In this document: one piece after another, positions 1 to 8,469 of the stretch
How the letters are laid out: every line of letters begins with the position of its first letter
Numbering within the stretch: position 1 is the first letter of the stretch
Translations under genes and position numbers: made by a program
NCBI GenBank assembly: GCA_017694795.1
Contig: JADIMM010000019.1
Location: forward strand, 1 to 34,554
Reading direction: 5' to 3'
DNA: 34,554 nucleotides
Origin: Candidatus Gallitreponema excrementavium
GTDB lineage: Bacteria; Spirochaetota; Spirochaetia; Treponematales; Treponemataceae
Notes under the pieces: generated by a model
The model's input: the letters and a program-made list of their open reading frames with translations, nothing else
Databases searched by the model: none
Told to the model about the DNA's origin: nothing

Positions 1-50
1 AGTAGTATCTTTATGTAACAAATCAGAAAAATCCTCATTCGGTGACAAAG

Positions 51-89
51 GGCGGTGTTTTCCCTCAAGGGAAAATGTCGCCTTTTTTT
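51..89 (+). terminator. Intrinsic terminator upstream of the lipoprotein gene
   Basis: A hairpin pairs 51-64 with 69-82: GGCG/CGCC at the base, three G-U pairs, then TTTTCCC/GGGAAAA around a TCAA loop. Seven T residues follow directly (83-89). It sits 40 bp before the start codon at 130, so it either ends a gene left of the window or acts as an attenuator for the lipoprotein gene. The structure is seen; the role is inferred. Confidence 0.75.
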
Positions 90-129
90 ATATTCCCACA
101 AATTTATTAAAAAGATGGAGGAAAGAACG

Positions 130-1944
130 ATGCAAAAGAAAAATGCGGGCATAGCCCGGAGCTTTGCATTAAAGGGACTGCTGCTTTTGGCAGCCCTCAC
201 TTTGAGCACAGGCTTTTTTGCCTGTAAAATTGCCGTAGGCGGCGGGGAAGGGGTCGGGACAGAAGTCCCCCAGGTTACACTGACCTTTGATGCCGGGGAG
301 GGTAGTTTTAAGGACGGAAAAACCACCCTTACCTTAACCGGAAAGGTGGGGGAAAAACTTGCACTGCAGGAATCTCCTGTAAGGGAAGGTTACGACCTTA
401 CAGGCTGGAATCCTGCCCTGCCGGAAAAATACCCGGAAAAAAACACTGAATATACTGCAGTGTGGGTAAAAGAAGGGGATTATACCATAACCTATGTAAA
501 TGTTGATGGAGCAACAAACGAAAACCCTGCAGGCTACAATGTGGAGACCGAGACCATAACCTTAAAAGACCCGGTAAAACCAGGATATACCTTTGGAGGC
601 TGGTACAAGGATGGAGAATTTACCACTCAGGTAACAGAAATCATCAAAGGCTCCACCGGCAACATAACCCTGTATGCCAAGTGGGAACTGGTAAACTACA
701 CCATAATCTATGAGCTTGACGGCGGAACCAATGTACCTGAAAACCCTGCAAGTTACAATGTGGAGACCGAGACCATAACCTTAAAAGACCCTGTAAAAAC
801 AGGATACACCTTTGGAGGCTGGTACAAGGATGGAGAATTTACCACTCAGGTAACAGAAATCACCCAAGGCACCACCAGCAACATAACCCTTTATGCCAAG
901 TGGTTAGAAAACTATACCATAACCTATGAGCTTGAGAGTGGAACCAATGCACCGGAAAATCCTGCAAGCTACAATGTGGAGACCGAGACCATAATCCTAA
1001 AAGACCCTGTAAAAACAGGATACACCTTTGCCGGCTGGTACAAGACAGAAGATTTTACCGGGAATGCTGTAACTGAAATTGTCCAAGGCACCACCGGGGA
1101 CATAACCCTGTATGCAAAGTGGGAACAAATACCATTTACAACAGTAAAAGTAGAAGGTGGAAAATGCACCCTAAACGGCACAGAAGTAACTTTCTCAAGT
1201 TTCTGGATTTCCCCCTACGAGGTAACCCAGGAGGAATTTGTAAGCGTAATGACCGGGAACCAAAACGGCATAGAGCCAAACCCCAGTCGTTTTACCAGCA
1301 ATCCTGCGGCGGGAGATGTGCAGGAATGGCGTCCTGTGGAACATGTGAGCTGGTACGATGCAATCGTATACTGTAACCTTTTGAGTATAAAAGAAGGCTT
1401 AACCCCCTGTTATACCATCAAAGGCTCTACAAACCCTGCTCTCTGGGGAACTTCCCCCACATCGTTCAGTGTTGAAGATTATGATGATTGGGAATCGGTA
1501 ACCTGTAATTTTGATGCTGACGGTTACCGGCTCCCTACAGAGGCGGAATGGGAATATGCTGCCCGGGGAGGCCAGGCCGGGATTACAGACGGCAGTTGGG
1601 ACAACACATACAGTGGCAGCAATACACTGGATGATGTGGCTTGGTGGTATGATAACAGCGACAGCAAGACCCATGAGGTAGGGAAAAAGCAAGCCAATGC
1701 CTTGGGGCTTTATGACATGAGCGGTAATGTATGGGAGGGGTGCTGGGACCGGTATGGCAGCAGTAGCGGCTATCCCAGCGGTACAGAGGATCCTGCAGGA
1801 CCGGATACCGGCAGTACTCGGGTAGGGCGTGGCGGCAGTTGGGACGGCTTCTCCTCGAACTGTGCCGTCTCGTGCCGGAGCAGCAACAACCCCTGCGGCC
1901 GGTACGACAGCTGCGGCTTCCGCCTCGTCCGCTCTGCGCGGTAA
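130..1944 (+). CDS. Lipoprotein with Listeria-Bacteroides repeats and C-terminal SUMF1/C-type-lectin domain, probable DGR target
   Basis: The start at 130 is chosen over an upstream in-frame ATG at 55 because GGAGGAAAG lies just before it and the protein then opens with a signal peptide. Residues 1-31 are a basic, hydrophobic leader ending GFFAC, a relaxed spirochaetal lipobox with Cys32, so a lipid-anchored surface protein is likely. Residues ~45-115 are a divergent, and ~118-333 three near-identical, 72-residue InlB B-repeat (Flg_new) units with GYTFGGWYK and ITLYAKW motifs. Residues ~335-604 form a SUMF1/FGE-sulfatase domain (WISPYEVTQEEF, GYRLPTEAEWEYAARGG, GLYDMSGNVWE, GGSW, GFRLV), a C-type-lectin fold. 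The family contains real formylglycine-generating enzymes, but in Treponema it is also the scaffold for DGR-diversified surface lipoproteins such as TvpA. The last 35 codons have the NNC pattern of such a variable region, so ligand binding is a better guess than enzymatic activity. Confidence 0.9.
   Translation: MQKKNAGIARSFALKGLLLLAALTLSTGFFACKIAVGGGEGVGTEVPQVTLTFDAGEGSFKDGKTTLTLTGKVGEKLALQESPVREGYDLTGWNPALPEKYPEKNTEYTAVWVKEGDYTITYVNVDGATNENPAGYNVETETITLKDPVKPGYTFGGWYKDGEFTTQVTEIIKGSTGNITLYAKWELVNYTIIYELDGGTNVPENPASYNVETETITLKDPVKTGYTFGGWYKDGEFTTQVTEITQGTTSNITLYAKWLENYTITYELESGTNAPENPASYNVETETIILKDPVKTGYTFAGWYKTEDFTGNAVTEIVQGTTGDITLYAKWEQIPFTTVKVEGGKCTLNGTEVTFSSFWISPYEVTQEEFVSVMTGNQNGIEPNPSRFTSNPAAGDVQEWRPVEHVSWYDAIVYCNLLSIKEGLTPCYTIKGSTNPALWGTSPTSFSVEDYDDWESVTCNFDADGYRLPTEAEWEYAARGGQAGITDGSWDNTYSGSNTLDDVAWWYDNSDSKTHEVGKKQANALGLYDMSGNVWEGCWDRYGSSSGYPSGTEDPAGPDTGSTRVGRGGSWDGFSSNCAVSCRSSNNPCGRYDSCGFRLVRSAR
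481..1128 (+). repeat. Three tandem 216-bp coding repeats
   Basis: Three direct repeats with exact 216-bp period begin at 481, 697 and 913, each encoding one 72-residue InlB B-like unit. Long stretches are identical between copies (for example AATGTGGAGACCGAGACCAT). Perfect phase and high identity suggest recent unequal recombination, so copy number probably varies between strains. A more divergent unit precedes them at about 265-475. Confidence 0.9.
1837..1944 (+). other. Probable DGR variable region (VR)
   Basis: Within the fixed frame GGSW...C.V..R....P..R....GFRLV, the codons at 1843-1854, 1858, 1873, 1879-1890, 1894-1899 and 1903-1914 all end in C and differ in their first two bases: GAC, GGC, TTC, TCC, AAC, TGC, AGC, AGC, AAC, AAC, TGC, GGC, TAC, GAC, AGC, TGC. 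This is what adenine-directed mutagenesis of AAC codons in a template repeat produces. The 21 bases before the stop are strongly GC-rich, as at the 3' end of known VRs. No template repeat or reverse transcriptase lies in this window, so the partner cassette must be elsewhere. Confidence 0.75.
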
Positions 1945-1954
1945 CACGCTTTGG

Positions 1955-1997
1955 CTGCTTTGGTAAAGCAGGGTAAAACCTACTTTTTCAAAAGTAG
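1955..1997. repeat. Two consecutive perfect hairpins just after the variable region
   Basis: CTGCTTT (1955-1961) pairs with AAAGCAG (1965-1971) over a 3-nt loop. CTACTTT (1980-1986) pairs with AAAGTAG (1991-1997) over a 4-nt loop. The first begins 10 bases after the stop codon. Neither is followed by a T run, so they are not ordinary terminators. A short hairpin or cruciform immediately downstream of the VR is known to promote DGR homing in Bordetella phage BPP-1; a similar role here is inference. Confidence 0.6.
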
Positions 1998-2006
1998 TCA
2001 AATTTC

Positions 2007-2222
2007 AAGGGAAAGGGGAAACCAACGCTTTCGATGCGTAGGTTTCCCCTCTCCCTTAGACCCTCACCCCTTCCTTACACCGACCAGGGGAGTACCCCTG
2101 GACCCCCTATGCTATGTTTCCTTATTTGGAACCGGCATCTGTATCCGAATTCAGCGTAAGCTGAATTCGGGGGCTTTGGCTAGGGGCTTTTGGAAAGGTT
2201 GGGCTTTCCTGGTGCCAAAGCC
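2007..2222. repeat. Intergenic tract dense in perfect inverted repeats
   Basis: The gap 1945-2688 holds no convincing large gene, but 2007-2222 carries four further stem-loops. (1) 2007-2023 with 2041-2057, 17 positions with one mismatch and a small inner ACGC/GCGT stem. (2) CCAGGGG 2084-2090 with CCCCTGG 2095-2101. (3) CCGAATTCAGC 2145-2155 with its perfect complement 2160-2170 around a GTAA (GNRA-type) loop. (4) GGCTTTGGC 2172-2180 with GCCAAAGCC 2214-2222, enclosing GGAAAG/CTTTCC. It could be a structured RNA, a DGR accessory structure or a dispersed REP-like element. From 2223 to 2688 the DNA is T-rich on the plus strand and only a doubtful small ORF is visible. Confidence 0.55.
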
Positions 2223-2311
2223 GCCTTAGAAACTCGGCGTTTTGTTTACCGATTTTCTTGTAATCCATGTTTTGCTGTGTTAAATTATGGATTTTTTTAG
2301 GCGGGCAGCCT

Positions 2312-2425
2312 GTGAAGAAATTTCTTTTTGCTTTTGTACTGTCTGCATTTGCAACTGCGGCCGGTTTTATTGAATTCCTGCTGCAAAAGGATTCGGTTTC
2401 CTGGCAGGATGGAGATGCCCTTTGA
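2312..2425 (+). CDS. Possible small secreted or membrane peptide, doubtful
   Basis: A 37-codon frame starts at GTG 2312 and ends at TGA 2423-2425. It begins with two lysines followed by a hydrophobic run (FLFAFVLSAFATAAG), which looks like a signal peptide or membrane segment, and ends in a short polar tail. No good Shine-Dalgarno precedes it, only a weak GGCGGGC. It may be the degraded 5' end of an exported-protein gene or chance. I do not recognise a family. Confidence 0.2.
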   Translation: MKKFLFAFVLSAFATAAGFIEFLLQKDSVSWQDGDAL

Positions 2426-2688
2426 TATTTTTCCGTTTTCTGGAATACTGAATCCCTGAATTTTAAAGAAAAGATTTTTTTGCTCGGTTTTTTCCGGGTG
2501 TGTTTTTAATTTTTGTTTTTTTCTGCGGTTTCTCCTTTGATTTCGGAGGTATTTTTATAAATGCTTCCGAGTTCCCTTTTGTTTTTACCGGCAGCACCGT
2601 GAGGCACATTTTGTATATAAAAATGCAGGGCGGTTTTTGCTTTTTAAGGATTAGAAAATGTCCCGACCGTTGTCTTTTGAGCCTCCGG

Positions 2689-5600
2689 TTACTGAACCAC
2701 CATAACCTTTCTTATTTCGTCAATTCCCGGACCCGTGATTTTTACAAAGTAAAGGCTCCTTGCAACCGGGTTTCCGGCGCCGTTTGTTCCGTCCCAGCGG
2801 TAGGTGTAGGTACCCTTGTTTACACTGGTTCTTGCAAGGGTTTTTACCAGATTCCCGTCCAATGTAAAGACCTGTACCGTAAGGTTTCCTGATTTTGGTA
2901 CAGTGACCTGCAAAACTGTCTGTTCCCTGTTCCGGGAGTTTATTACATTGTTAAAAATTGTAACCCCGCCTCTTTGGGGGACAAGTTCCCCAATCCGGAA
3001 TTCCCAGGGAACGATGGAAGAAATATCCCCCTGGTTTTCAAGATTTACGCAGAACAACCCCTTGTAGGAGAAAATCATTTCGATGCTGTTTCCTTCCTCC
3101 ATTTCGTAATCTGAAGCCGGTATTAAAAAATTCTGTAATTGTTTTCCCGATGTTCCCGGAGTGGGGTTGATGGCTCTTGCTTCCGTGTTCCCCCTGCTGG
3201 AATAGGCGTTTAAGGCTGAAGGCAGCCAGGCTTCCCTTTTAAGGCCCTTTGTGTATTCTGTAAACAAGTCCCCCCGGAGGTTTCCGTCAATTCCGGAGTC
3301 ATAATATAAGACAGGATTTTCTTCCGGCAGTTCTTCTTCCGGAAGATTCAGCCTTATCCCTATCGTAATGTCTTTGTCGTGGAGTTTGCCGGATTTACCG
3401 TATTCAAAATTCCGCAAAGCGCCGGAATCTGCTGTTTCCTGGTTTCCGTACAAACCTTTTTCGTGTATTCCGTCTGTTCCGTATAAAACTTGGGCTATGC
3501 CGATACCAAAATCCGAGATTCTGTGGGTTTCTGTTCCGGAGATAAAATTCTGCATTACATCACAGATGGGAGGCACATAAACGTCGTTTCCCGTGATGTC
3601 GTCTTTTACCAAAGCACAGGAAACAAATTCGATTCCGTTTTTTGAATTTTTCCCTGTAATATCCGAAAATTCCAGGTTGTCCTCAAATGTAAAGAGAATT
3701 GCATAGGGATTGTCTTCAGGTATTTCCGCTTTTACCGGAGAAATATAGGTCGAGTCGTCCAGTTTTACCTTTATTCCATCAACTGTGTTTGCTCCGTTTA
3801 CACTTCCCAGCGACATTTGCTTTGAGAACAAAATATAAAGCTGATTTTTTCCTGCCCCGGCAAAGGTAAGAAGGATTACGGGAGGAATACGGTCAATGCA
3901 CTCATAATCCGGAGCTGTGTCCATCCTGTTTCCTGCAAGGTCGGTGATAAACCCGTTCCTGTAATTTACAGATATTAAATCCGAAATTGACCATTGTTCG
4001 GAATTAAAACCCAGGGAAAAATAGGGGTCATCCGTTGCATTATGGACATAACTTTCTTTTCCCGTCATAAAAGAAGAAGTTACCTCTGTGGATATTTTTT
4101 CCGGGGTTGCAGCAGTGTTTCCGTCTGAAAATTCAAAATACCCCAGGCAATCATACAGGGAACTTTCCCTTATTCCGCCGCTGGTTTTACCCTGCAAGGA
4201 ATCCGGCCTGCTTCCTCCAAAGGATTCCGGGATTTTACCGTTTTCTCCTCCTGCCTGACTGTTTGAACCGTCAAACCAGCCTCTTTTGGAGCGCCACAGG
4301 TATTCGCTGGTAGCAGCATTACAGAAATTGTCGGTGATATGTACTTCAAATCCGGTGATTTTTCCGTTTTGGTTTTGTAGAGGTATTACTTCTGCTGTGT
4401 TTTCAAAATTTTCCCACCGGTTCCCGTCCCTGTTTACGGAGAACCAGGCAAACCCCGGTTTTTCTGTATCCCACTTGCCGTAAAGCCCCGAAATATCTGT
4501 ATTAACTGTTATTTCACTCCGGGGGAATGGATCCTCCCTGGGAAAGTTCCCGTAATCAAAGGGAACAGAATCCGGGTTATATGCTTTAATGCAGAATCCC
4601 CTGGTACCGGAGCTGCTTTCTGTTATGTATTGATTGGAAAAAGGCTCAACCTTACCGGAAGGAGTTTCAGCCTTTTCTATAAAGCCAGGCCAAAAATTGC
4701 ACTCAATGCCGTTTATGATTTTATTTTCAGAAACTTCCCGGTATCCTGCAATGGAAATCCTGACCCGGTGGCTCTGGGCTGATTCTGCGTCCGTTCCGTC
4801 CCTGGAAAAGTTCCTGTAAAGGCTGTGTACTGTATTGTCGGAGGGATTTTCCCTGGTTCCTGTTTCCAAAAGGCCTTTTTCTATCCGGCAGAAACCTGTT
4901 ATTTCCAGCCCTCCTGATTCTTCGGAAACAATGCTTCCTCCGTGGGAATCTGCTGTCCCGAAACTGTCGGAGACCCTTATGTTTTCGCAATCCGGTGCCA
5001 GGTTTCCTATGGAAACAGCCTCGGAATAATAAATCTCTATAAAGTTGTGGCTGTCGTAGGGCTTTTGCAACCCCATTTCATTTTCGTGGGTTTCCTGCCC
5101 GGTGTAAACCCCTGCAATAACAGGGGGGCATCTGTCCTTTGTTTCTGTAAAAGTGCCTTTTTTACCGGTTCCACCGGATTCGGAATAATGGCAGATGCGG
5201 TTTTTATGTTCGTCCCTTAATGTTTGGAATACAGAATCCAGGGCAGCAGGCAGTGTTATGGAGGGTACAACATCCCTGTGGACAGGCTGGGTGGAACCTC
5301 TTCCTCTGTCCGTGCTTTCGTTTTCCCCCGGGGAAATTCCAGTAGCGTCTGTATTCCATCTTTCACCGGAAATTCCGTCCAAGGAGGTTCTTATATAAAA
5401 AACAAAAAGATTTCCTTTCCCGTCAGTAGAAGTTCTGCACAGGGGGTCTGTAAAAGTTCCCGTAAAGGAAACAGGTGTTCCGTTTTTCATAAATTTGATA
5501 TTGGAAACAGCCTTTGAAATTTCGTTATTCCGGTTTTCTATGGATTCTGTAAATTCAATCCTGATTGTGTCGTCGGTAATTGTGTAGGTTCCGGAGCCTG

Positions 5601-8370
5601 TTTCCCCTTCTTTAAGAGCCTGGTTGTCGGGAACAATTTCAGGCTTTGTAAAATCCCAGTTGGAGTTTCCCCCTCCGTTGGTGCAGTTTTCCCCGGCTGC
5701 TACCCAGGCTGATCCGGAAGACGAACATATAACTGTTGAATTGGAAACAGTGAGATTGTAGGCTTCGGCAAAGGCAGAAAGGGCGGAGCCGTTATCCGGA
5801 AGATAAAGGTTCCACTTTCCGGTTCCTTCCAGGTCTATTCCGTTGGCATAAAAGTTTTTTCCTGCCTTAAGGTTTACCCCGGTTAAATCTGAAAAAGTCC
5901 CGGCGAAAGGAATTGAGGTTCCGTCCGGAAACATTGTTCCGTCCGGAAATTTTGAGGGTAGGGCAGAAAGGCTTGGCTTTGCAATGGAAAGTCCGTCCCT
6001 TCCTGTATTAAAGTAGGAAAACAAACCTGTAACACCGGAGGCACCGTCATCAAAGTCTGCCCCGGCTCCCAGCAAAATCAAATCCTTTTCAGCCTCAAAA
6101 CTGTTGCCGGTTCTTAATGTAACCTTACCGGAAGCCAGGAGGATGTTTTGGGCCTTAAGGGGGTTTTCCGGGGTAAAATCCCTTGTTACAAAAAGATTTC
6201 CATCTATGTCTATGGTTTCCCCGGTTCCTGCCTTAAAAACTATTCCGCCGCTTTCTCCCGTAAGACCGATAAAAACATCATTTTCAAATACGATTGTTCC
6301 GTTGGAGGTAATATTCCCCTGAATCTGGTTTTCCCCGGTGCCGTAATCCCCCTGGTTCTGGGTAAAGTTGTCTGCAGCAAGAGAGGCTTTTAGCAAAAAC
6401 AACCCGGAATTATTTACTGTAAGGTTATTGGAATTAAAATCATTCAAAATTGAAATTTCCCCGCCGGTCAAAATCCCGTTTCCGGTAATTTCCACTGTCT
6501 GGTTAAAAGAAATTTCACCGTCATCCAAATCAAGATCCGCATTTCCGGCTTTAAGATTGAAGGCCCCGGTTACAACCAGGGAATTTCCCCCGGTAACAAC
6601 AAAATTACCTTTTTCTATGGAAAGCCCCTCCCAAAACAGAATATCACCGGAGGAACTGATTTTTACTGTGTCAGAAGATTCCGAAAGCCCGGTTCCTGTT
6701 ACAGATTTTGAAAAGGTTATATTCCGGCAGGCTGCTGCGTAAAGGTCTGCAAAATTTACTGGTTCGGAAAATTTAATATCGGAAGATGGTTTGTCTATGT
6801 AAATCCTGTAAAGGCTCGTAAAATTGGCTCCGGTTACATTCTGGCTTTGGCTGCCTGAAAATTCTGCTATCCCGCCGTTGTGGACAAAGTCTTGGGCTTC
6901 CAGGTTCCCCTTAAAAACCGTAGTGCCGGTGCTTGCAGTAAGGGTTCCCCCTACGGAACAGTCCCCGGTAAAAACCAGATTTCCGGAATCCCCTGTAATG
7001 CTTCCGCTTCCGGAGGTTGTCCCGTCCACTTTCATGCCGGCAGTTCCTGAAAAGGTAAGGGTTCCATTGTTGGTAAGGTTTCCTGCCACAGTCAAATCCA
7101 AAAATGCCAGAACATCAGTACCGGCAGTGATGAAAACTTCGTTAAAATCCAGACTGCCCCCGGTTCCTGAGACTGTAAGGTTTTTTACAGTTCCGGAAAA
7201 TTCCACCCTTCCGTTATTATGCTCAAAGGTGCCTGCTTCCAGGTTCCCCCTGAAAACCGTAACAGAGGTGCTTGCACTAAAAATTCCCCCTACGGAACAG
7301 TCTTTTCCAAAGGTGGCTGTACCGCTTCCTGCGGTAAAATTGCCTGTAAGGGTGCAGTTTCCGGCAAAGGAAACAGTTCCGGAATTTAAACTTATGCTGT
7401 TTTGGGTACAGTCCCCGGTAAAAACCAGATTCCCGGAATCCCCGGATATGCTTCCGTTTCCGGATGTTATTCCGTAAACTTCAAGTCCCTCAGTCCCGGA
7501 AAGGTTGATAATCCCGTTATTTGCAAGTGCCCCGGTGATTTCAGTGTTTTTTAAAAAAGTAACGGCACTGCCTGGAAAAACAGTGGTATTATAAAATTCA
7601 AAACCTGTTCCGGAACCGGTGACGCTCTGTTTTGTTCCCGAAAATTCCGTTACGCCGTTGTTGTGGACAAAGGCACCGGCTTCCAGGTTCCCTTCAAAAA
7701 CCGTGGTTCCGGAGCTTGCAGTCAGGGTACCTCCTACCGTACAGTCTGCTCCAAAATCCACCCTTCCGCTCCCTGCCGTAAAGTCCCCGGAAACGGAACA
7801 TTCGCCGCCGAAAGCGGCAGGGCCGCTTTCCAAAGAAACTTCAGCCTGTTGGAAAAAGCCGCTGAATTCCAGATTTCCGGAACCTCCTGAAATACTGCCG
7901 GTTCCGGTTACAACACCAGAAACAGAAAGGGAAGCAGAAGAGCCGCTTAAAGAAACACTGCCCTTATTGACAAGGTTTGAACCAATTGTGATATTTACGG
8001 TGGTGGAATTATTCAGCATACCACCGGCTTTTATTTCCATTGTCCCGTCAACTATGAGCTTTCCGCCGTTTCCGAGGACCAGGGTGTTGTTTTCCCCAAG
8101 AATAATTGTGTTTACATCTATTGTGTCCCCGTTAGGAACAGTAATAACCTGCCTGGAAGGAGAATCGGGAAAAACTACATTGTCACCGGGGACCGGAACC
8201 CTTCCCAAATCCCAGTTGGAACTTACTCCGTAAGAGGCTGTACCGGTACCTTTCCAGGTAATGGTGGCTGAAAAAACTCCCGGAAACATAAAAATAAGGG
8301 CAAAGCCCAGGACAAACCGCCCTACCGGAGTGGGAAAGAAATTCTCAAAAGAAAAAAAAGTCCTTTTCAC
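2689..8370 (-). CDS. Giant secreted beta-helix-like repeat protein with C-terminal FlgD-type Ig domain
   Basis: The start is GTG at 8370 with GAGG 11 bases upstream; the product begins MKRTFF and has a signal peptide ending near residue 34 (GVFSA). Residues ~35-150 resemble the opening of autotransporter-like passengers (ITWKGTGTASYGVSSNWD). Residues 159-510 hold three copies of a ~150-residue module rich in G, S, T and N (SISGDSGNLVFTGDC, FSGT, NNGT), expected to form a right-handed beta-helix or stack. Residues ~600-900 continue in this style. Residues ~930-1800 are less repetitive, with Ig-like stretches (YYSEAVSIGN, LYILFSKQMS). Residues ~1805-1893 match FlgD Ig-like domains (VQVFTLDGNLVKTL, YRWDGTNGAGNPV, SLYFVKI), a type often found at the C-terminus of secreted spirochaete and Bacteroidetes proteins. 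No C-terminal beta-barrel translocator is evident. It is probably surface-exposed or periplasmic; its ligand is unknown. Confidence 0.85.
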   Translation of the reverse strand: MKRTFFSFENFFPTPVGRFVLGFALIFMFPGVFSATITWKGTGTASYGVSSNWDLGRVPVPGDNVVFPDSPSRQVITVPNGDTIDVNTIILGENNTLVLGNGGKLIVDGTMEIKAGGMLNNSTTVNITIGSNLVNKGSVSLSGSSASLSVSGVVTGTGSISGGSGNLEFSGFFQQAEVSLESGPAAFGGECSVSGDFTAGSGRVDFGADCTVGGTLTASSGTTVFEGNLEAGAFVHNNGVTEFSGTKQSVTGSGTGFEFYNTTVFPGSAVTFLKNTEITGALANNGIINLSGTEGLEVYGITSGNGSISGDSGNLVFTGDCTQNSISLNSGTVSFAGNCTLTGNFTAGSGTATFGKDCSVGGIFSASTSVTVFRGNLEAGTFEHNNGRVEFSGTVKNLTVSGTGGSLDFNEVFITAGTDVLAFLDLTVAGNLTNNGTLTFSGTAGMKVDGTTSGSGSITGDSGNLVFTGDCSVGGTLTASTGTTVFKGNLEAQDFVHNGGIAEFSGSQSQNVTGANFTSLYRIYIDKPSSDIKFSEPVNFADLYAAACRNITFSKSVTGTGLSESSDTVKISSSGDILFWEGLSIEKGNFVVTGGNSLVVTGAFNLKAGNADLDLDDGEISFNQTVEITGNGILTGGEISILNDFNSNNLTVNNSGLFLLKASLAADNFTQNQGDYGTGENQIQGNITSNGTIVFENDVFIGLTGESGGIVFKAGTGETIDIDGNLFVTRDFTPENPLKAQNILLASGKVTLRTGNSFEAEKDLILLGAGADFDDGASGVTGLFSYFNTGRDGLSIAKPSLSALPSKFPDGTMFPDGTSIPFAGTFSDLTGVNLKAGKNFYANGIDLEGTGKWNLYLPDNGSALSAFAEAYNLTVSNSTVICSSSGSAWVAAGENCTNGGGNSNWDFTKPEIVPDNQALKEGETGSGTYTITDDTIRIEFTESIENRNNEISKAVSNIKFMKNGTPVSFTGTFTDPLCRTSTDGKGNLFVFYIRTSLDGISGERWNTDATGISPGENESTDRGRGSTQPVHRDVVPSITLPAALDSVFQTLRDEHKNRICHYSESGGTGKKGTFTETKDRCPPVIAGVYTGQETHENEMGLQKPYDSHNFIEIYYSEAVSIGNLAPDCENIRVSDSFGTADSHGGSIVSEESGGLEITGFCRIEKGLLETGTRENPSDNTVHSLYRNFSRDGTDAESAQSHRVRISIAGYREVSENKIINGIECNFWPGFIEKAETPSGKVEPFSNQYITESSSGTRGFCIKAYNPDSVPFDYGNFPREDPFPRSEITVNTDISGLYGKWDTEKPGFAWFSVNRDGNRWENFENTAEVIPLQNQNGKITGFEVHITDNFCNAATSEYLWRSKRGWFDGSNSQAGGENGKIPESFGGSRPDSLQGKTSGGIRESSLYDCLGYFEFSDGNTAATPEKISTEVTSSFMTGKESYVHNATDDPYFSLGFNSEQWSISDLISVNYRNGFITDLAGNRMDTAPDYECIDRIPPVILLTFAGAGKNQLYILFSKQMSLGSVNGANTVDGIKVKLDDSTYISPVKAEIPEDNPYAILFTFEDNLEFSDITGKNSKNGIEFVSCALVKDDITGNDVYVPPICDVMQNFISGTETHRISDFGIGIAQVLYGTDGIHEKGLYGNQETADSGALRNFEYGKSGKLHDKDITIGIRLNLPEEELPEENPVLYYDSGIDGNLRGDLFTEYTKGLKREAWLPSALNAYSSRGNTEARAINPTPGTSGKQLQNFLIPASDYEMEEGNSIEMIFSYKGLFCVNLENQGDISSIVPWEFRIGELVPQRGGVTIFNNVINSRNREQTVLQVTVPKSGNLTVQVFTLDGNLVKTLARTSVNKGTYTYRWDGTNGAGNPVARSLYFVKITGPGIDEIRKVMVVQ
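6841..7896 (-). repeat. Three coding repeat modules, the third with an in-frame internal deletion
   Basis: Modules begin at 7896, 7452 and 7002 (residues 159, 307 and 457), 444-450 bp apart. Each opens with SISG or SITG followed by a glycine and NL(V/E)F(T/S)G, and includes a (C)SVGG- or CTVGG-type strand, NLEA and an FSG strand. In the third module the GDC of the first strand runs straight into SVGG, so the ~37 residues that separate these in module two are missing. The shared DC codons at both edges suggest deletion by recombination. Confidence 0.7.
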
Positions 8371-8391
8371 TAAAACCGAAACCTCGAGGTA

Positions 8392-8397
8392 ATTCTA
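8392..8397 (-). promoter_or_regulatory. Candidate -10 element for the giant repeat protein
   Basis: On the minus strand TAGAAT (8397-8392) lies 22 bases upstream of the GTG start, preceded at 17 bp by a poor -35 (TTTATT). The match to the sigma70 consensus is moderate, so this is tentative. Confidence 0.3.
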
Positions 8398-8469
8398 TCA
8401 CAAAAAAAGCCCGAAATAAATATGTTTCCAAATCTATTGATTTGTCGGGTCCGGCAACAAAATTCAGGG

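Noticed and set aside
1399..2001. 200-codon minus-strand frame opposite the lipoprotein
   Set aside because: It is antisense to the SUMF1 domain, low in complexity (Ala, Pro, Ile) and has no recognisable motif.
1951..2229. 92-codon plus-strand frame across the hairpin tract
   Set aside because: No Shine-Dalgarno, no domain, and its extent is explained by the palindromic GC-rich DNA.
1945..2688. Search for the DGR template repeat and reverse transcriptase next to the variable region
   Set aside because: No second copy of the GGCTTCCGCCTCGTCCGC end or an AAC-rich version, and no reverse-transcriptase motif (YxDD), was found on either strand here or elsewhere in the window.
6824..7477. 217-codon plus-strand frame rich in Pro and Val
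   Set aside because: It is the shadow of the repetitive secreted-protein gene; its own repeats mirror the modules on the other strand.
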